A stretch of DNA of 64,000 nt from Algoriphagus aestuarii. GTDB taxonomy: Bacteria > Bacteroidota > Bacteroidia > Cytophagales > Cyclobacteriaceae. The stretch is from assembly GCA_017051695.1 (NCBI GenBank), contig JAFIDK010000004.1:1-64000 (forward strand). The letters run 5' to 3'. A program made the translations under genes and the position numbers. The notes below the pieces were generated by a model. It did no database searches and was not told where the DNA came from. It was given only the letters and a program-made list of their open reading frames with translations. Shown here one piece after another: positions 1 to 8,629 of the stretch. Positions within the stretch are counted from its first letter, which is position 1. The number at the start of each line of letters is the position of its first letter.

Positions 1-33
1 TTCAGCGGAATTTTGTACTGAATTTCACACCTA

Positions 34-77
34 AAAATGACTGGATCTCCCTCGTACCTCGGGAGCTAAGTCATTTT
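34..77. repeat. Hairpin-forming inverted repeat
   Basis: The outer arms AAAATGACT (34-42) and AGTCATTTT (69-77) are perfectly complementary. Inside them CTCCC (47-51) pairs with GGGAG (61-65) around a nine-base loop. There is no T run beside it, so it does not look like a terminator. It could be a REP- or MITE-like palindrome or the end of a mobile element. It lies next to a decayed gene. I cannot name a family. Confidence 0.5.
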
Positions 78-119
78 CTTAACGGCGTTCAATCCATTAC
101 AAAACCGAAAATCCCGTAA

Positions 120-368
120 GGCTCACCCATTAAGATGATAGCTTCTGAAAACAATAATCAGCAGACAGCTCCATTAAAATCGTGATAGTACCATAAAATC
201 TAATTTGGAATGAGCAGCTTGAGCTTCTTCAACATTTGCACCGATGGAAGTACCAGCACCTACCAATTGATCAGCTCATCGCAAATGTCCTTTTCTTCTT
301 AATTCAAAATACGCCTCAATAATTATTCCAGCAAAATTAAAAGTTCGTTTTTGAATTGGGTTTTCCAT
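120..368 (-). pseudogene. Decayed four-helix-bundle (23S rRNA IVP / S23 family) protein
   Basis: From an ATG at 366-368 the minus strand reads MENPIQKRTFNFAG and, further on, ADQLVGAGTSIGANVEEAQ followed by AHSKLDF. This is the characteristic N-terminal half of the small four-helix-bundle proteins (about 115-125 residues) first found in 23S rRNA intervening sequences. Such genes are scattered through Bacteroidota polysaccharide regions. An in-frame TGA at 276-278 interrupts it. The family usually has a G-H-x-A-M-A-D-Q-like stretch here, so a compensating one-base loss and gain is likely. A second stop (174-176) follows an apparent frameshift, and the C-terminal half is no longer recognisable. 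Identification rests on recalled family consensus. It is clearly not translatable as one protein. Confidence 0.65.
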
Positions 369-717
369 GAACTAAAAATAAAATATTTAAAGTTAACTAT
401 AAACTATTCACTTTAAACTTTAATCTTTCGAAAGCTTCGCCCTTTCACTCCCGCCTCCTAGTCCCCTAAGAGGGGAATTATGTTACCAAAAGTCTATCAC
501 TAGTGACAAAAAATGTACAGTAACGAAAGGAAGCAAGAACTAAAGTCCGACTGAGTAAATTTATTACTCGGTAAACAAATTTAATGGGATTTGGGAATAT
601 TGCAATTCTAAGAGGAATGGGGAGATTAAAAGTTGAGAGTTTAAAGTTGAAAGTTGAGAGTTTAGAGTTGAAAGTTGAGAATGGAATTGGGGACATAAAA
701 GGTTCTGTGGTGGTAGA
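369..717. other. Intergenic region without a gene
   Basis: The sequence is AT-rich and of low complexity, with direct repeats of TTTAAAGTT-like words. A small hairpin with TCCCC/GGGGA arms lies at 462-476. The motif AAGCTTCGCCCTTTCA at 432-447 recurs with one change at 55631-55646. The open frame at 478-696 mostly translates the tandem repeat, and I do not accept it as a gene. It lies downstream of the membrane-protein gene that ends at 718, but I see no convincing terminator. Confidence 0.5.
629..680. repeat. 21-bp tandem repeat, about 2.5 copies
   Basis: Units at 629-649 and 650-670 differ at one base. Each starts AAAGTTGAGAGTTTA and ends AGTTG. A partial third copy follows at 671-680. Related low-complexity words occur at 8757-8783. 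The array produces a repetitive spurious reading frame on the minus strand. Confidence 0.8.
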
Positions 718-2277
718 TCAAAGTTTTTCTTTAGTAAGCTTAAATCTTAAAAACTGAAAATTGTCACTGTTCCGGTGGGAGAACAAGTCAATTCTAGGAT
801 TGATAGCCTTCATGTAGTCAGGGAAAATCAGTGGTTCCTCCATCCGTATGGCTAATAATGAAAACGAATCCAACTCCTTTAAACTACTAACTCCAAACCT
901 ATTTAATATTTTTTTCTGATAGGGGGATCTGGAAAGCCAACCTTGATTAATAAATGGTACTGGTGATTTAGCATTAAAAGTCAGTCCGAACATATGCTCT
1001 TGATACCCTTCTAAAAATACCGGTTCGGATTCAGGAATTTCTGCCAAAAAGCCCGCCATTTCACTTTTCATAATTTCTCTACCCATGCCCTCTTGTATGA
1101 AATTAAAACTATGGAATACTAAGCCAAGACATAAAATCACCTGAACTGCCTTAGGATAAAATCTACCCACATTACCTCGAGAATCCTGTAGAATAACAAA
1201 AAATAAAACAAGGATAAACAGCAGATTGACTCTACCATAAAACAAATAAAAATGATTTAGAATCAGGAAAAGCAAAACCCAGGTCAGCAAAAATTGAAGT
1301 TTGTTTTTTTGGTATTTCCACAATAAAATATAGAAGAGAATCAGAGCAATAAATGATTTAAATGCTTCTGCTTTTTGGATATTTACAATTCTTTCAAATG
1401 TATTTTTCAATTGGTTCACTGAGAAAAATTCAGCGTCAAGTTTCCTTTTCTTTGATTCCAATCCTTCCACATCAATTTTTCCTTCCTCAAAAAACCATCG
1501 CGAAAAATAAAACCATTCATTCCCCTCCTCTATTTCATTTTCAAGTACGTTTTTATAAAAAACAGGATGATCAATTACGGCTGATCTTGCTTTATTGAAT
1601 TTCAAAAATTCTTTATGTTCCGAATTCTGTTCAAAAATTGATTTACTTCCAAAAACAAGTCCGGCAAGCAAAAATACCGGAAGTAAAATGGGGAAAATAG
1701 TTTTAAAATTCTTTGCTCTGAAGGCAAAGAAAACCCAAAGAAAGACTCCCATGGAAATTAAAACTGCTGCTTCAAAGCGAATTAGAAAACCCAAAGTAAT
1801 CATCAAATACCCTATAGTTCTGATTTCCCTGGGTGAGGATTTTCCAAACAAAAGCGTAAATCCTGCGAGGGTCGCAAAACCTGCAACCTGTGTGAATTGA
1901 GGAAAGAATAGCAAATGAACCAATATTGAAAAGTTTAGCAAAGCAAAAAATCTTCTTTCTTGAACCGGGATTTCCAGCTTTGAGATAACCTTCAACAAAA
2001 CAAAATAAGAGAGGAAAACCACCAAAAACCAAGTCAAGGGATACCAAGCAATGGCAGGAACTATCATATAGGCTTTGGAAAAAACCCAGCTAAGACTAGG
2101 ATGGATAAAAACAGCATAAGGTTCAGGGGTGCCGGTGTAGGCACCGGAGACTAACCACATCATGATTTGATCGTCGTTGACCTGGAATCTCCAGGGGAGG
2201 AACCAGATGGTAACAGTTGCAATCAGGCCAAGGATGGACCAGATTAATTGGAAATGATACTTCAGTAGGTTTTTCAA
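718..2277 (-). CDS. Polytopic membrane protein, possible GT-C-like glycosyltransferase
   Basis: This 519-residue protein has many hydrophobic segments (roughly ten or more), beginning at residues 10-30. The first extracytoplasmic loop carries VNDDQIMMW followed by a G-x-Y-T-G-x-P-E-P stretch. An Asp-Asp pair after the first membrane helix resembles the placement of the metal or lipid-phosphate site of GT-C lipid-linked sugar transferases. No specific family could be assigned. The start is a TTG at 2275-2277. No ATG lies near the N-terminus, and this start preserves the first membrane helix. It sits five bases after the stop of the next membrane-protein gene (2283-3827), so the two are probably co-transcribed and translationally coupled. 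A role in glycan assembly is inferred from the fold pattern and location only. Confidence 0.7.
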   Translation of the reverse strand: MKNLLKYHFQLIWSILGLIATVTIWFLPWRFQVNDDQIMMWLVSGAYTGTPEPYAVFIHPSLSWVFSKAYMIVPAIAWYPLTWFLVVFLSYFVLLKVISKLEIPVQERRFFALLNFSILVHLLFFPQFTQVAGFATLAGFTLLFGKSSPREIRTIGYLMITLGFLIRFEAAVLISMGVFLWVFFAFRAKNFKTIFPILLPVFLLAGLVFGSKSIFEQNSEHKEFLKFNKARSAVIDHPVFYKNVLENEIEEGNEWFYFSRWFFEEGKIDVEGLESKKRKLDAEFFSVNQLKNTFERIVNIQKAEAFKSFIALILFYILLWKYQKNKLQFLLTWVLLFLILNHFYLFYGRVNLLFILVLFFVILQDSRGNVGRFYPKAVQVILCLGLVFHSFNFIQEGMGREIMKSEMAGFLAEIPESEPVFLEGYQEHMFGLTFNAKSPVPFINQGWLSRSPYQKKILNRFGVSSLKELDSFSLLAIRMEEPLIFPDYMKAINPRIDLFSHRNSDNFQFLRFKLTKEKL

Positions 2278-2282
2278 TCTTC

Positions 2283-3827
2283 TTATTTTCTCAATTCCAA
2301 TTTAAGACTCCCTTGAGGAAAGCTATAGTCTTTTTCCACAAAATCATTTGAATGGAAATTGGGTAGATCTTGGTAAGGGAAATACAAAATGGCTGAAAGT
2401 CCATTTGGAAAATCAGGATACAAGGCATTTAATTGTTCTTTATCCCAAATTCCAGGACTATTTACAGAATGTCTGTTGAGCAGATAAAGCCAACCAGGAT
2501 TTCTATATACTGCAATCACCTGGGAATCTGGTATGCCTATTAATTTAGACTGAAGGTCATTTAAAATCGCATGCATTTCCGGATTAAGTAAAATGGATTT
2601 TCCTGGCTTATATTCCCATTTTGTATTGAAATTCCACAGTGCTTCTGTCCCAAATGGTTTCCACCAAATGCCATTCAATACCAAAAGCAGTGTTACCAAA
2701 GGAATTCCGGCTTTGAGTAACTTGAGAAGTGCTGGATTGGACTGTATCATAAACACCAAAGCGAGGATCCAAAATACCCAATAGTGAATTCCAAGCCTTA
2801 GCCAATACACATTGGAGCCTATATGTAAAGCAAATGGAAGGATCAAAGCTAAAAGGAGAAAAAGGTTTTGATTCTTCGATTTGGACTTCCAATCAAACTT
2901 AGCAGCAGAATTACCAATCAAGGCAGCGGATGCCAACATGAAGAAGTGTGACCATTCATCTGTTATCTTGGTGAAATAAAAGACTAATCCTACAGCTGCA
3001 ATTGGGATGATAATGAATACATTAGATGAAAAATCCCTGACTTTGGCGATCACAAATGCTGGTATTGCAACCAGGCCAATCCAGAATAAGCCTACAAGAT
3101 TGTTTTTGATTAACAATGTCCATTCGTAGTCTGATCTTGAAGCCATCATTTGCATAGTTTCTTTCATTCTAGAGATGGCGGATTCATTAAGAACTAAAAT
3201 AAAAAGGCATTCAAGAACTATAAATGGAATGGGTAAAGTAAAAATAGATTTCCAGTTTAATTTCTTTTGCCATCCCAAAACTATAAGTGAAAGAATCAGC
3301 AAGCAGATTGCGGCAGTGATTTTCACATAAACCAATAAGGCCAATACCAAACCTATTAAAAAGAATAGAGCCTGGTTGAATTTTGGATAGGAAATCAGCA
3401 TGAGCCAGAAACAGGCCAGGGTAACAGAAAGGGAATTATAGGATAAACTGGGAGGCAAAAAAGCATATCCTGAAAAAAGAGCCATGAGTAAAATCAAGCC
3501 AAGCTCCCAGTTCAGATTAGAGTTTTGGTTAAAATTCCGCCAGAACAAGATGCAGGCAAAAGATGCTAGTATGTACGAAAACAATCTCAACAGTCTGGAC
3601 CCTACAATACCGAATTCTACATGGGTCAATTGATAGAAGAGTTTAAAAAAAAGGTCGTAATGGTAAATCCCTGCTTTATTGTCTTGTAAGGGATCCAATA
3701 ACAGCATGTACATTCCTTCGTCTGTAAGGTCGAAGCCCTTGTTTAGTGAAAACAAGATCAGAGCAAGAACAATCAGGGAAAAACTAAGGAGGTAAACCAG
3801 AAAAATTCGTCTGTTTTGAAAAATCAT
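2283..3827 (-). CDS. Polytopic membrane protein, ArnT/PMT-like (GT-C) character
   Basis: This 514-residue protein has a TM helix at residues 9-27 and about ten further hydrophobic segments. Just after helix 1 comes GFDLTDEGMYMLL. A D-x-x-D-E-G-x-Y motif in the first loop is common in bacterial GT-C proteins of the ArnT / protein-mannosyltransferase type, which move sugars from polyprenyl-phosphate carriers at the outer face of the inner membrane. The C-terminal 90 residues are soluble and presumably periplasmic. ATG start. It is followed five bases later by another membrane protein of equal length, so they look like a pair. The terminator at 3928-3957 separates them from the secreted-protein operon upstream. 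I found no clear promoter in the roughly 100 bases between. Substrate unknown. Confidence 0.72.
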   Translation of the reverse strand: MIFQNRRIFLVYLLSFSLIVLALILFSLNKGFDLTDEGMYMLLLDPLQDNKAGIYHYDLFFKLFYQLTHVEFGIVGSRLLRLFSYILASFACILFWRNFNQNSNLNWELGLILLMALFSGYAFLPPSLSYNSLSVTLACFWLMLISYPKFNQALFFLIGLVLALLVYVKITAAICLLILSLIVLGWQKKLNWKSIFTLPIPFIVLECLFILVLNESAISRMKETMQMMASRSDYEWTLLIKNNLVGLFWIGLVAIPAFVIAKVRDFSSNVFIIIPIAAVGLVFYFTKITDEWSHFFMLASAALIGNSAAKFDWKSKSKNQNLFLLLALILPFALHIGSNVYWLRLGIHYWVFWILALVFMIQSNPALLKLLKAGIPLVTLLLVLNGIWWKPFGTEALWNFNTKWEYKPGKSILLNPEMHAILNDLQSKLIGIPDSQVIAVYRNPGWLYLLNRHSVNSPGIWDKEQLNALYPDFPNGLSAILYFPYQDLPNFHSNDFVEKDYSFPQGSLKLELRK

Positions 3828-3927
3828 GTCTAAAATAAAATCCTATCCCCTATTTTAATAACTGAATTAAAATACAATCATTTATTACTATAATACAAAT
3901 TTGTGGATAAATACATTGGTCTAAAAC

Positions 3928-3957
3928 AAAAAAATACCCAGTACTGGGTATTTTTTT
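3928..3957. terminator. Palindromic terminator, U-rich on both sides
   Basis: This is a 30-base self-complementary sequence centred between 3942 and 3943, with core TACCCAGTACTGGGTA flanked by A runs on the left and T runs on the right. It can end transcription on either strand. Here it serves the minus-strand secreted-protein operon ending at 4078. A near-identical palindrome occurs at 8885-8908. Confidence 0.85.
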
Positions 3958-4077
3958 TTAAGTGGGACTCTATACCTTTATGTCAGGGTGATTAAGCAAC
4001 TTTTCTCATAATTTTTTCTAGAACATTGATAAGGGATTCTTTTTAATAATTTTTTATCCCTTATTTTTTTCCCCTTC

Positions 4078-6528
4078 TTAATAGAACCGCACTTCGCAAT
4101 CAGGCACAGCCTGTTTAAAACTATCTACAGATCTGCTGTTTAATCTGGTATTAAAACAAGATAGCTTTTTAAGGTTTGTCAATCCTTCGATTGGTCTAAG
4201 AGATCTTAAGTTGGTACTGGCCACATCGAGTTCCTCGAGATTAATCAAACCTTCCAATCCCCTTAATACTTTAAGGTTTGTTCCAGAAAGATTCAATTTC
4301 TTAAGATGAATCAAGTTGACCATAGGATCCAGATCAGATATACCTGTATTTGATATGTCGAGTTCCTCTAATTCATTCAGTTTTGCAATGGCTGAAAAGT
4401 CAGAGACAGGCACCTGGGATATTTTCAGTGATTTCAGCAATGGCAATTTAGAGATCGGAGAAATATCCATAAGAGGTGCATCAAATATCGTCAGAGAACG
4501 AAGGTTACTGAAAACAGTCAATGCCTCAATCTTACCGATTGCCACACGTTCAAAATCCAAAGAGGATTTGCCAGTCATGGCATGCAATTGATCTGTATCG
4601 GGATTTTCAGGAGTGGAATTTTGTTTTCTCAGCAAGGTCTTCCAGACATCATCCAAAGACTCCCACCAGGCCATCAGTACATCCGTTCTATAAATAATAT
4701 TCAGGTTTGGTTTTTGAACCAAGACTTCAGGAACTTCCTCCACGAAAATTTCAGAATTGTTGACATTTAGATAGGTCAATTCAGGAAGAGACAGTACATC
4801 CATAATACTTTGTACTGGAGATCCTTCCAGGTCCAATCTTTCCAAAAGCTCATTGTTTTTGATTGGAGAGATATCTTTTACCGCCGTGTTTTTCCCAAGC
4901 ACTTCTTTCAGTGTTTTCACTTCAGATAAAGGCAAGAGATCCGAAACTTCATTGTCAGAGAAATTAAGCGTGTGCAGTTTGACAAACCTAGTGATCGGGT
5001 TAAGGGTCTGAATTCCTTCTCCGGACATATCCAAAGATTCCAAGCCAATGGTTTCTGTCAGGATTTCAACATTTGGATTATCTGATTTGATTTTTGGATT
5101 GGCTTTTTTCAAATTGGATTTCCATGCATCTGATAATCCAGACCACCAGCTTTCCAAATCTTTGACATGATGGATCAAAAGAACTTTTGGATTGTTTCGG
5201 GTAAAATTATCTGCCGCCAATACAGAGAGTTTGGTTTGATCTGCCAGAACTTTTACCAGCTTAGGTTTGGAATTCAAGACTGAGATATCAGCAATTTGGG
5301 TTCCTGTCAGATCCACTTGCTCCAGTTCCTCTAGGTTGTTTAGAGGAGTCAGATCCTGGATATTGGTTTCTGATAGATTCAGGTAGGCAAGATTATTCAA
5401 TTCGCCTAAAGCTGTAAAATTGATCAGGTAATTTCTGCTGAGATTGAGATTTTTCAATCTGCTCAGCTCTTTGATGTTTTCTGCGCTATTAAAGCCGCTT
5501 TCCACCAGACTTAGGTTTTGAAGGCTATCAAATTCATTTAAAACCGCAAAACTCATGATCGGAGTTCGGTCAGCTTTTAAAGACTTTAGAGATTTGAGGT
5601 TTGCAAGTTCCTCGATTTGCTGGATCTGGGTATTTGAGATGTCCAGGTGTTTCAGTCGATCCGAGTATTTGATGAATTGAATATCAGAGGTAGGAGTATT
5701 ACTTACATCCAGGTATTCCAAAAAGGTCACATTGGAAATTGGGCCAAGTTCTCTAACCTGGGTATTGCTCAGATTGACATATTTCAATTCCCTCATAGCC
5801 TCAAGAGGCTTCAGATTCAATAGATTACTGGTACCGGAAATATCCAGTGAGTCCATGCCTACGAAGCGGTAAAGCATGTCAGTATCTATGGAATCAAACT
5901 CGGTCAGCTGAAATTTGTCTTTCAGGAAATTCTTCCAGTTGGGATCTAGAATTTCCCACCATTCTGCCAACTCCTCATCCCTGCTTAGTTTAGTTGTGTA
6001 GATACTGGCAATTTTAAGTTCCTGAGATTTCTCATCCAGGTTGACTTCTACGAATCGAGGTTTGGTATTGGAGATTTTTTCCCCGGTTTTTCCACTTGCA
6101 GTAATAGTTCTGTCCATGGAAACCACAAAGAAAACATTGCCATTATCTTTTTGACCTGGCTTTACTTCACGGATTTTGAATTTGAAGTCCGCGTTATTGA
6201 AAAAGAATTCAATATCCTTCAGGTAGGCAGTTACATCTTTATTGGTCACCACTTTTCTATCCATGAGAAGATCATCTTCCACTTGGACTTGGGCATCGCG
6301 GAAGATCTTCAAATAGCTTTCACGGATAACCACATCCTTGTCTCTAGCAGGAGTTTCAGAGTTTCCCACAGTATTGAGTAGGTATTCCAGAAAGCGGATC
6401 TGATCCTCTACTTTACTACTGAAGCTTTTAATTTCATCAGAAGAATATCCTTTTATATTCTGGGCAAAAGCGGAGAGCCCAAAACAAAAAAGAAACAGGA
6501 GAAGAGTTATTTTTTTACTGTTGATCAT
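4078..6528 (-). CDS. Secreted leucine-rich-repeat protein with repeated Trp-rich caps
   Basis: This 816-residue protein has a signal peptide (residues 1-23, ending SAFAQ). Residues about 30-180 form a domain that resembles the small secreted proteins encoded just upstream. Three blocks of 22-residue SDS22/internalin-type leucine-rich repeats follow (L-x-x-L-x-x-L-x-x-S-x-T-x-I-x-D-x-x-P-L). Each block is preceded by the same Trp-rich segment: LAEWWEILDPNWKNFL (about 188), LESWWSGLSDAWKSNL (about 459) and LMAWWESLDDVWKTLL (about 618). No sorting domain or lipobox is visible, so it is probably periplasmic or secreted. The start overlaps the preceding gene by 14 bases, which implies translational coupling. 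LRR solenoids generally bind proteins, but the ligand is unknown. Confidence 0.85.
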   Translation of the reverse strand: MINSKKITLLLFLFCFGLSAFAQNIKGYSSDEIKSFSSKVEDQIRFLEYLLNTVGNSETPARDKDVVIRESYLKIFRDAQVQVEDDLLMDRKVVTNKDVTAYLKDIEFFFNNADFKFKIREVKPGQKDNGNVFFVVSMDRTITASGKTGEKISNTKPRFVEVNLDEKSQELKIASIYTTKLSRDEELAEWWEILDPNWKNFLKDKFQLTEFDSIDTDMLYRFVGMDSLDISGTSNLLNLKPLEAMRELKYVNLSNTQVRELGPISNVTFLEYLDVSNTPTSDIQFIKYSDRLKHLDISNTQIQQIEELANLKSLKSLKADRTPIMSFAVLNEFDSLQNLSLVESGFNSAENIKELSRLKNLNLSRNYLINFTALGELNNLAYLNLSETNIQDLTPLNNLEELEQVDLTGTQIADISVLNSKPKLVKVLADQTKLSVLAADNFTRNNPKVLLIHHVKDLESWWSGLSDAWKSNLKKANPKIKSDNPNVEILTETIGLESLDMSGEGIQTLNPITRFVKLHTLNFSDNEVSDLLPLSEVKTLKEVLGKNTAVKDISPIKNNELLERLDLEGSPVQSIMDVLSLPELTYLNVNNSEIFVEEVPEVLVQKPNLNIIYRTDVLMAWWESLDDVWKTLLRKQNSTPENPDTDQLHAMTGKSSLDFERVAIGKIEALTVFSNLRSLTIFDAPLMDISPISKLPLLKSLKISQVPVSDFSAIAKLNELEELDISNTGISDLDPMVNLIHLKKLNLSGTNLKVLRGLEGLINLEELDVASTNLRSLRPIEGLTNLKKLSCFNTRLNSRSVDSFKQAVPDCEVRFY

Positions 6529-7357
6529 AAATGTATTTCAGGATAGTATCCTTATCTCCTGGATTTAATTTAACCAGGTTTGATATCAACCAACCTGTAT
6601 TAAATCCTGGTCTATTGAATTGATTGACTTCAAAGTACCATCCTTCTATTTGGAAGAAATGGAATTTTACATCTTTGACAGTTTCGAATCGGATGTTGTT
6701 CTGTTTCATTTCATACAAAAACAGTGTCAAATAATCAGGTTCGAAGCTGGATTTGGTAAATGCTTCCGGCACTTTTGAATCCTGGAATGCTCTACGAAGG
6801 TTCATAAAGCCCAATTCATGGCTCAATGGGTGCAGAAAATCTTTTTCATTGCCAACGGGCTTGTTGAACAGATCCTTAAAAGGGGGAAAACTCACCCGAT
6901 CTATGACCCATTCATACCCCAATCCTTCGGGCTGTAACTTCAGGATCAATGTAGCTGTTTCTCTTTTTCCTTTGAAGATGAAATCTGCCTGTACCTCAGC
7001 CAGCCAACCTTCCCTGTGGAAGTTGAGATACTGAGGATAAGCATCCGAGAGTACATTTTTCTTGAATTGATCTTTGAGGTCTGGAGAGACGGAGGAAGTT
7101 TGATTATCAAACAAGATCTGTAAGAAACCTTCTCTTAGGGCTTTGTTATGATAAAGGGAATCTCCAGGGTAAAACCTGATGTTTCCGTCTGTTGGAGACT
7201 CTTCTGCATTGAATCTCCTAAAAAATTGATTTACTTGTTTTGTTGATGCTGCGAATCTGCCGTCATCTTTAATTGTCCCGGGGCTGCCTATGCCCTGCCC
7301 CGAGACAAGAAAGATGCTTGCATTAAAAAACGCAATAATCAGGAAAATTAATCTCAT
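6515..7357 (-). CDS. Secreted protein of unknown function, same operon as the LRR protein
   Basis: This 280-residue protein has a signal peptide (about residues 1-20, ending VSGQ). The mature part is soluble and mixed alpha/beta. I recognise no enzyme motif. The segment from about residue 40 to 165 (strand-rich, with a cluster such as YLNFHREGWLAEVQADFIF) looks like a diverged relative of the domain in the neighbouring 192-residue protein and in the N-terminus of the LRR protein. The ATG overlaps the upstream stop (ATGA, 7354-7357), and its own end overlaps the LRR gene by 14 bases. The three products are therefore made together and may act as a complex. That is inference. Confidence 0.75.
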   Translation of the reverse strand: MRLIFLIIAFFNASIFLVSGQGIGSPGTIKDDGRFAASTKQVNQFFRRFNAEESPTDGNIRFYPGDSLYHNKALREGFLQILFDNQTSSVSPDLKDQFKKNVLSDAYPQYLNFHREGWLAEVQADFIFKGKRETATLILKLQPEGLGYEWVIDRVSFPPFKDLFNKPVGNEKDFLHPLSHELGFMNLRRAFQDSKVPEAFTKSSFEPDYLTLFLYEMKQNNIRFETVKDVKFHFFQIEGWYFEVNQFNRPGFNTGWLISNLVKLNPGDKDTILKYIYDQQ

Positions 7358-7932
7358 GCGGAGGTTTCAGTAACTCTTACATCGCCTAACATCACATCCC
7401 AGAATTCGATGGTACGTCCGGCAATTTGAGTCTGTTTTTTCTCTACGTAAATAGTGATGTCTTTTTTGGTGGTATCCTTGTAGTTCATACCTGTTTCGAT
7501 AGAGGTACCTTCGAATCTTTGGAACACGGTGATAACCCCTACATATCTTCCATCAGGTTGTCTTTCCAGATCAGAGATGTACTGAATATCATACCAAGAG
7601 ATATTTACTCTATCATAATTAAGAGCCATCAATCTTTCGAAGTAGCGTCTTACTTTATAATAGGCTATTTCACTGGTATTGATACTGGAAACTCCCATTT
7701 CAGCACCTGGAGCAAAAAGCTCTTCAGCTCTGTCCATCACACGGTTAGCTTCAGAAAACTGGGTTTCTTTACTACCGATGATGCTGATATATTTACTTAA
7801 ATCTTTTACTTTTTCTAAAGCAAGAGAGTCAATCGCCTGCTTTCTAGCTGGGCTAATGTCATCTGCTTGAGCGAATACACTTACTGCTGTGGCTAAAAAT
7901 AAGCCCAACATAAGGATCAGTTTATTTTTCAT
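7354..7932 (-). CDS. Small secreted protein, shared domain with LRR neighbour
   Basis: This 192-residue protein has a signal peptide ending SVFAQ at about residue 22. The mature region contains YISIIGSKETQFSEANRV, then a segment with YKVRRYFERLMALNYD and beta-strand-like stretches. It lines up by eye with residues 40-175 of the LRR protein (YLLNTVGNSETPARDKD, then a strand-rich part), with the same order of IG/VG-x-x-E-T, acidic helix and beta strands. The fold may be NTF2/cystatin-like, but I cannot confirm this. No catalytic residues are evident. It lies 118 bases downstream of a lipoprotein gene and overlaps the next gene by four bases. Confidence 0.75.
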   Translation of the reverse strand: MKNKLILMLGLFLATAVSVFAQADDISPARKQAIDSLALEKVKDLSKYISIIGSKETQFSEANRVMDRAEELFAPGAEMGVSSINTSEIAYYKVRRYFERLMALNYDRVNISWYDIQYISDLERQPDGRYVGVITVFQRFEGTSIETGMNYKDTTKKDITIYVEKKQTQIAGRTIEFWDVMLGDVRVTETSA

Positions 7933-8050
7933 GTGTGTATAATTTGATTTTTAAAGACCACATGGAATCTTGCTTGCCGACAATCATGCCTATTGGTGAC
8001 GTTTTTGTCATGCTCGATTTCATGTCAAATCTAATTTTTCAGATGGGAGA

Positions 8051-8518
8051 TTATTTTCTTCTAAGTTCCAATTCAGAAACTTTACCATTTGCATCCAGAC
8101 GGATATCTGAGATGAAATTCAGGTTTTTCTTGGTGTCTTTCAGATACTCAAGGTATTTTTTGATGGTAGTAGGTTCATCATAATCCTTGATTCCGTTTTC
8201 TTCATGAATCACGATCAAAACAGGAGTTTCCTGATTTGAAAACATGGCCAAAGTTTCCTGAATAGATTGATTTGCCATGGAAGTGCTTCCTGCAGCTGCT
8301 ACGCTATTGAAATAATTTTCAAGTTTTTCTGCAGCTACTTCTTCAGCAGAAGCTACCGGTGCAGGTGGTGGAGTTTCAGTCACTGTCTCAACTGGAGCAG
8401 GAGCAGGAGCTGGTTGAACAGCTTTCTTTTTACTCTTACATGCGCCGAGAGCCATCAGACCTACTAGGGCGATTATTAGAGAGCGGTTGATCGAAAAAGA
8501 GAATAACTTTTCTTTCAT
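8051..8518 (-). CDS. Lipoprotein heading the secreted-protein operon
   Basis: I place the start at the ATG at 8516-8518, giving 155 residues. The longer open frame begins before the promoter-proximal A/T-rich leader and would bury the signal sequence. The N-terminus is MKEKLFSF, then a hydrophobic core and the lipobox LMALGAC. Lysines after the Cys and a Pro/Ala-rich linker of about 25 residues suggest a flexible tether. The C-terminal about 95 residues (from KLENYFNSVAAAGSTSMANQ) share the length and strand/helix order of the domain in the three downstream products. It is probably an inner- or outer-membrane-anchored partner of them. No function is recognised. Confidence 0.75.
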   Translation of the reverse strand: MKEKLFSFSINRSLIIALVGLMALGACKSKKKAVQPAPAPAPVETVTETPPPAPVASAEEVAAEKLENYFNSVAAAGSTSMANQSIQETLAMFSNQETPVLIVIHEENGIKDYDEPTTIKKYLEYLKDTKKNLNFISDIRLDANGKVSELELRRK

Positions 8519-8595
8519 TTTAGGGGTTTGATTAAATTTATTTAGGTTTTTTTTGGAATTGCAGAATAGGATATTCCCGATCGGCAAATGTGGTA

Positions 8596-8629
8596 CAAAG
8601 TAAATAAAAACAGATGATTAAATGACAAA
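8596..8629 (-). promoter_or_regulatory. Possible Bacteroidota-type promoter for the secreted-protein operon
   Basis: On the minus strand TTTG (8626-8629) is followed 23 bases later by TACTTTG (8596-8602). The Bacteroidota consensus is TTTG, about 19-21 bases, TAnnTTTG, so both the spacing and the -7 box deviate by a few bases. It lies about 75 bases upstream of the lipoprotein ATG, a reasonable leader length. Confidence 0.35.

Noticed and set aside
478-696. 72-residue minus-strand frame
   Set aside because: About a third of it is translation of the 21-bp tandem array (repeated STFNFKL-like words); no family and no sensible start context.
1362-1900. Plus-strand frames opposite the membrane-protein genes
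   Set aside because: They are antisense shadows of hydrophobic minus-strand coding sequence. The same applies to the plus-strand frames throughout 4300-64000.
8519-8587. 23-residue N-terminal extension of the lipoprotein frame
   Set aside because: It would put an Asn/Lys-rich stretch in front of a clear lipoprotein signal sequence; the ATG at 8518 is better.
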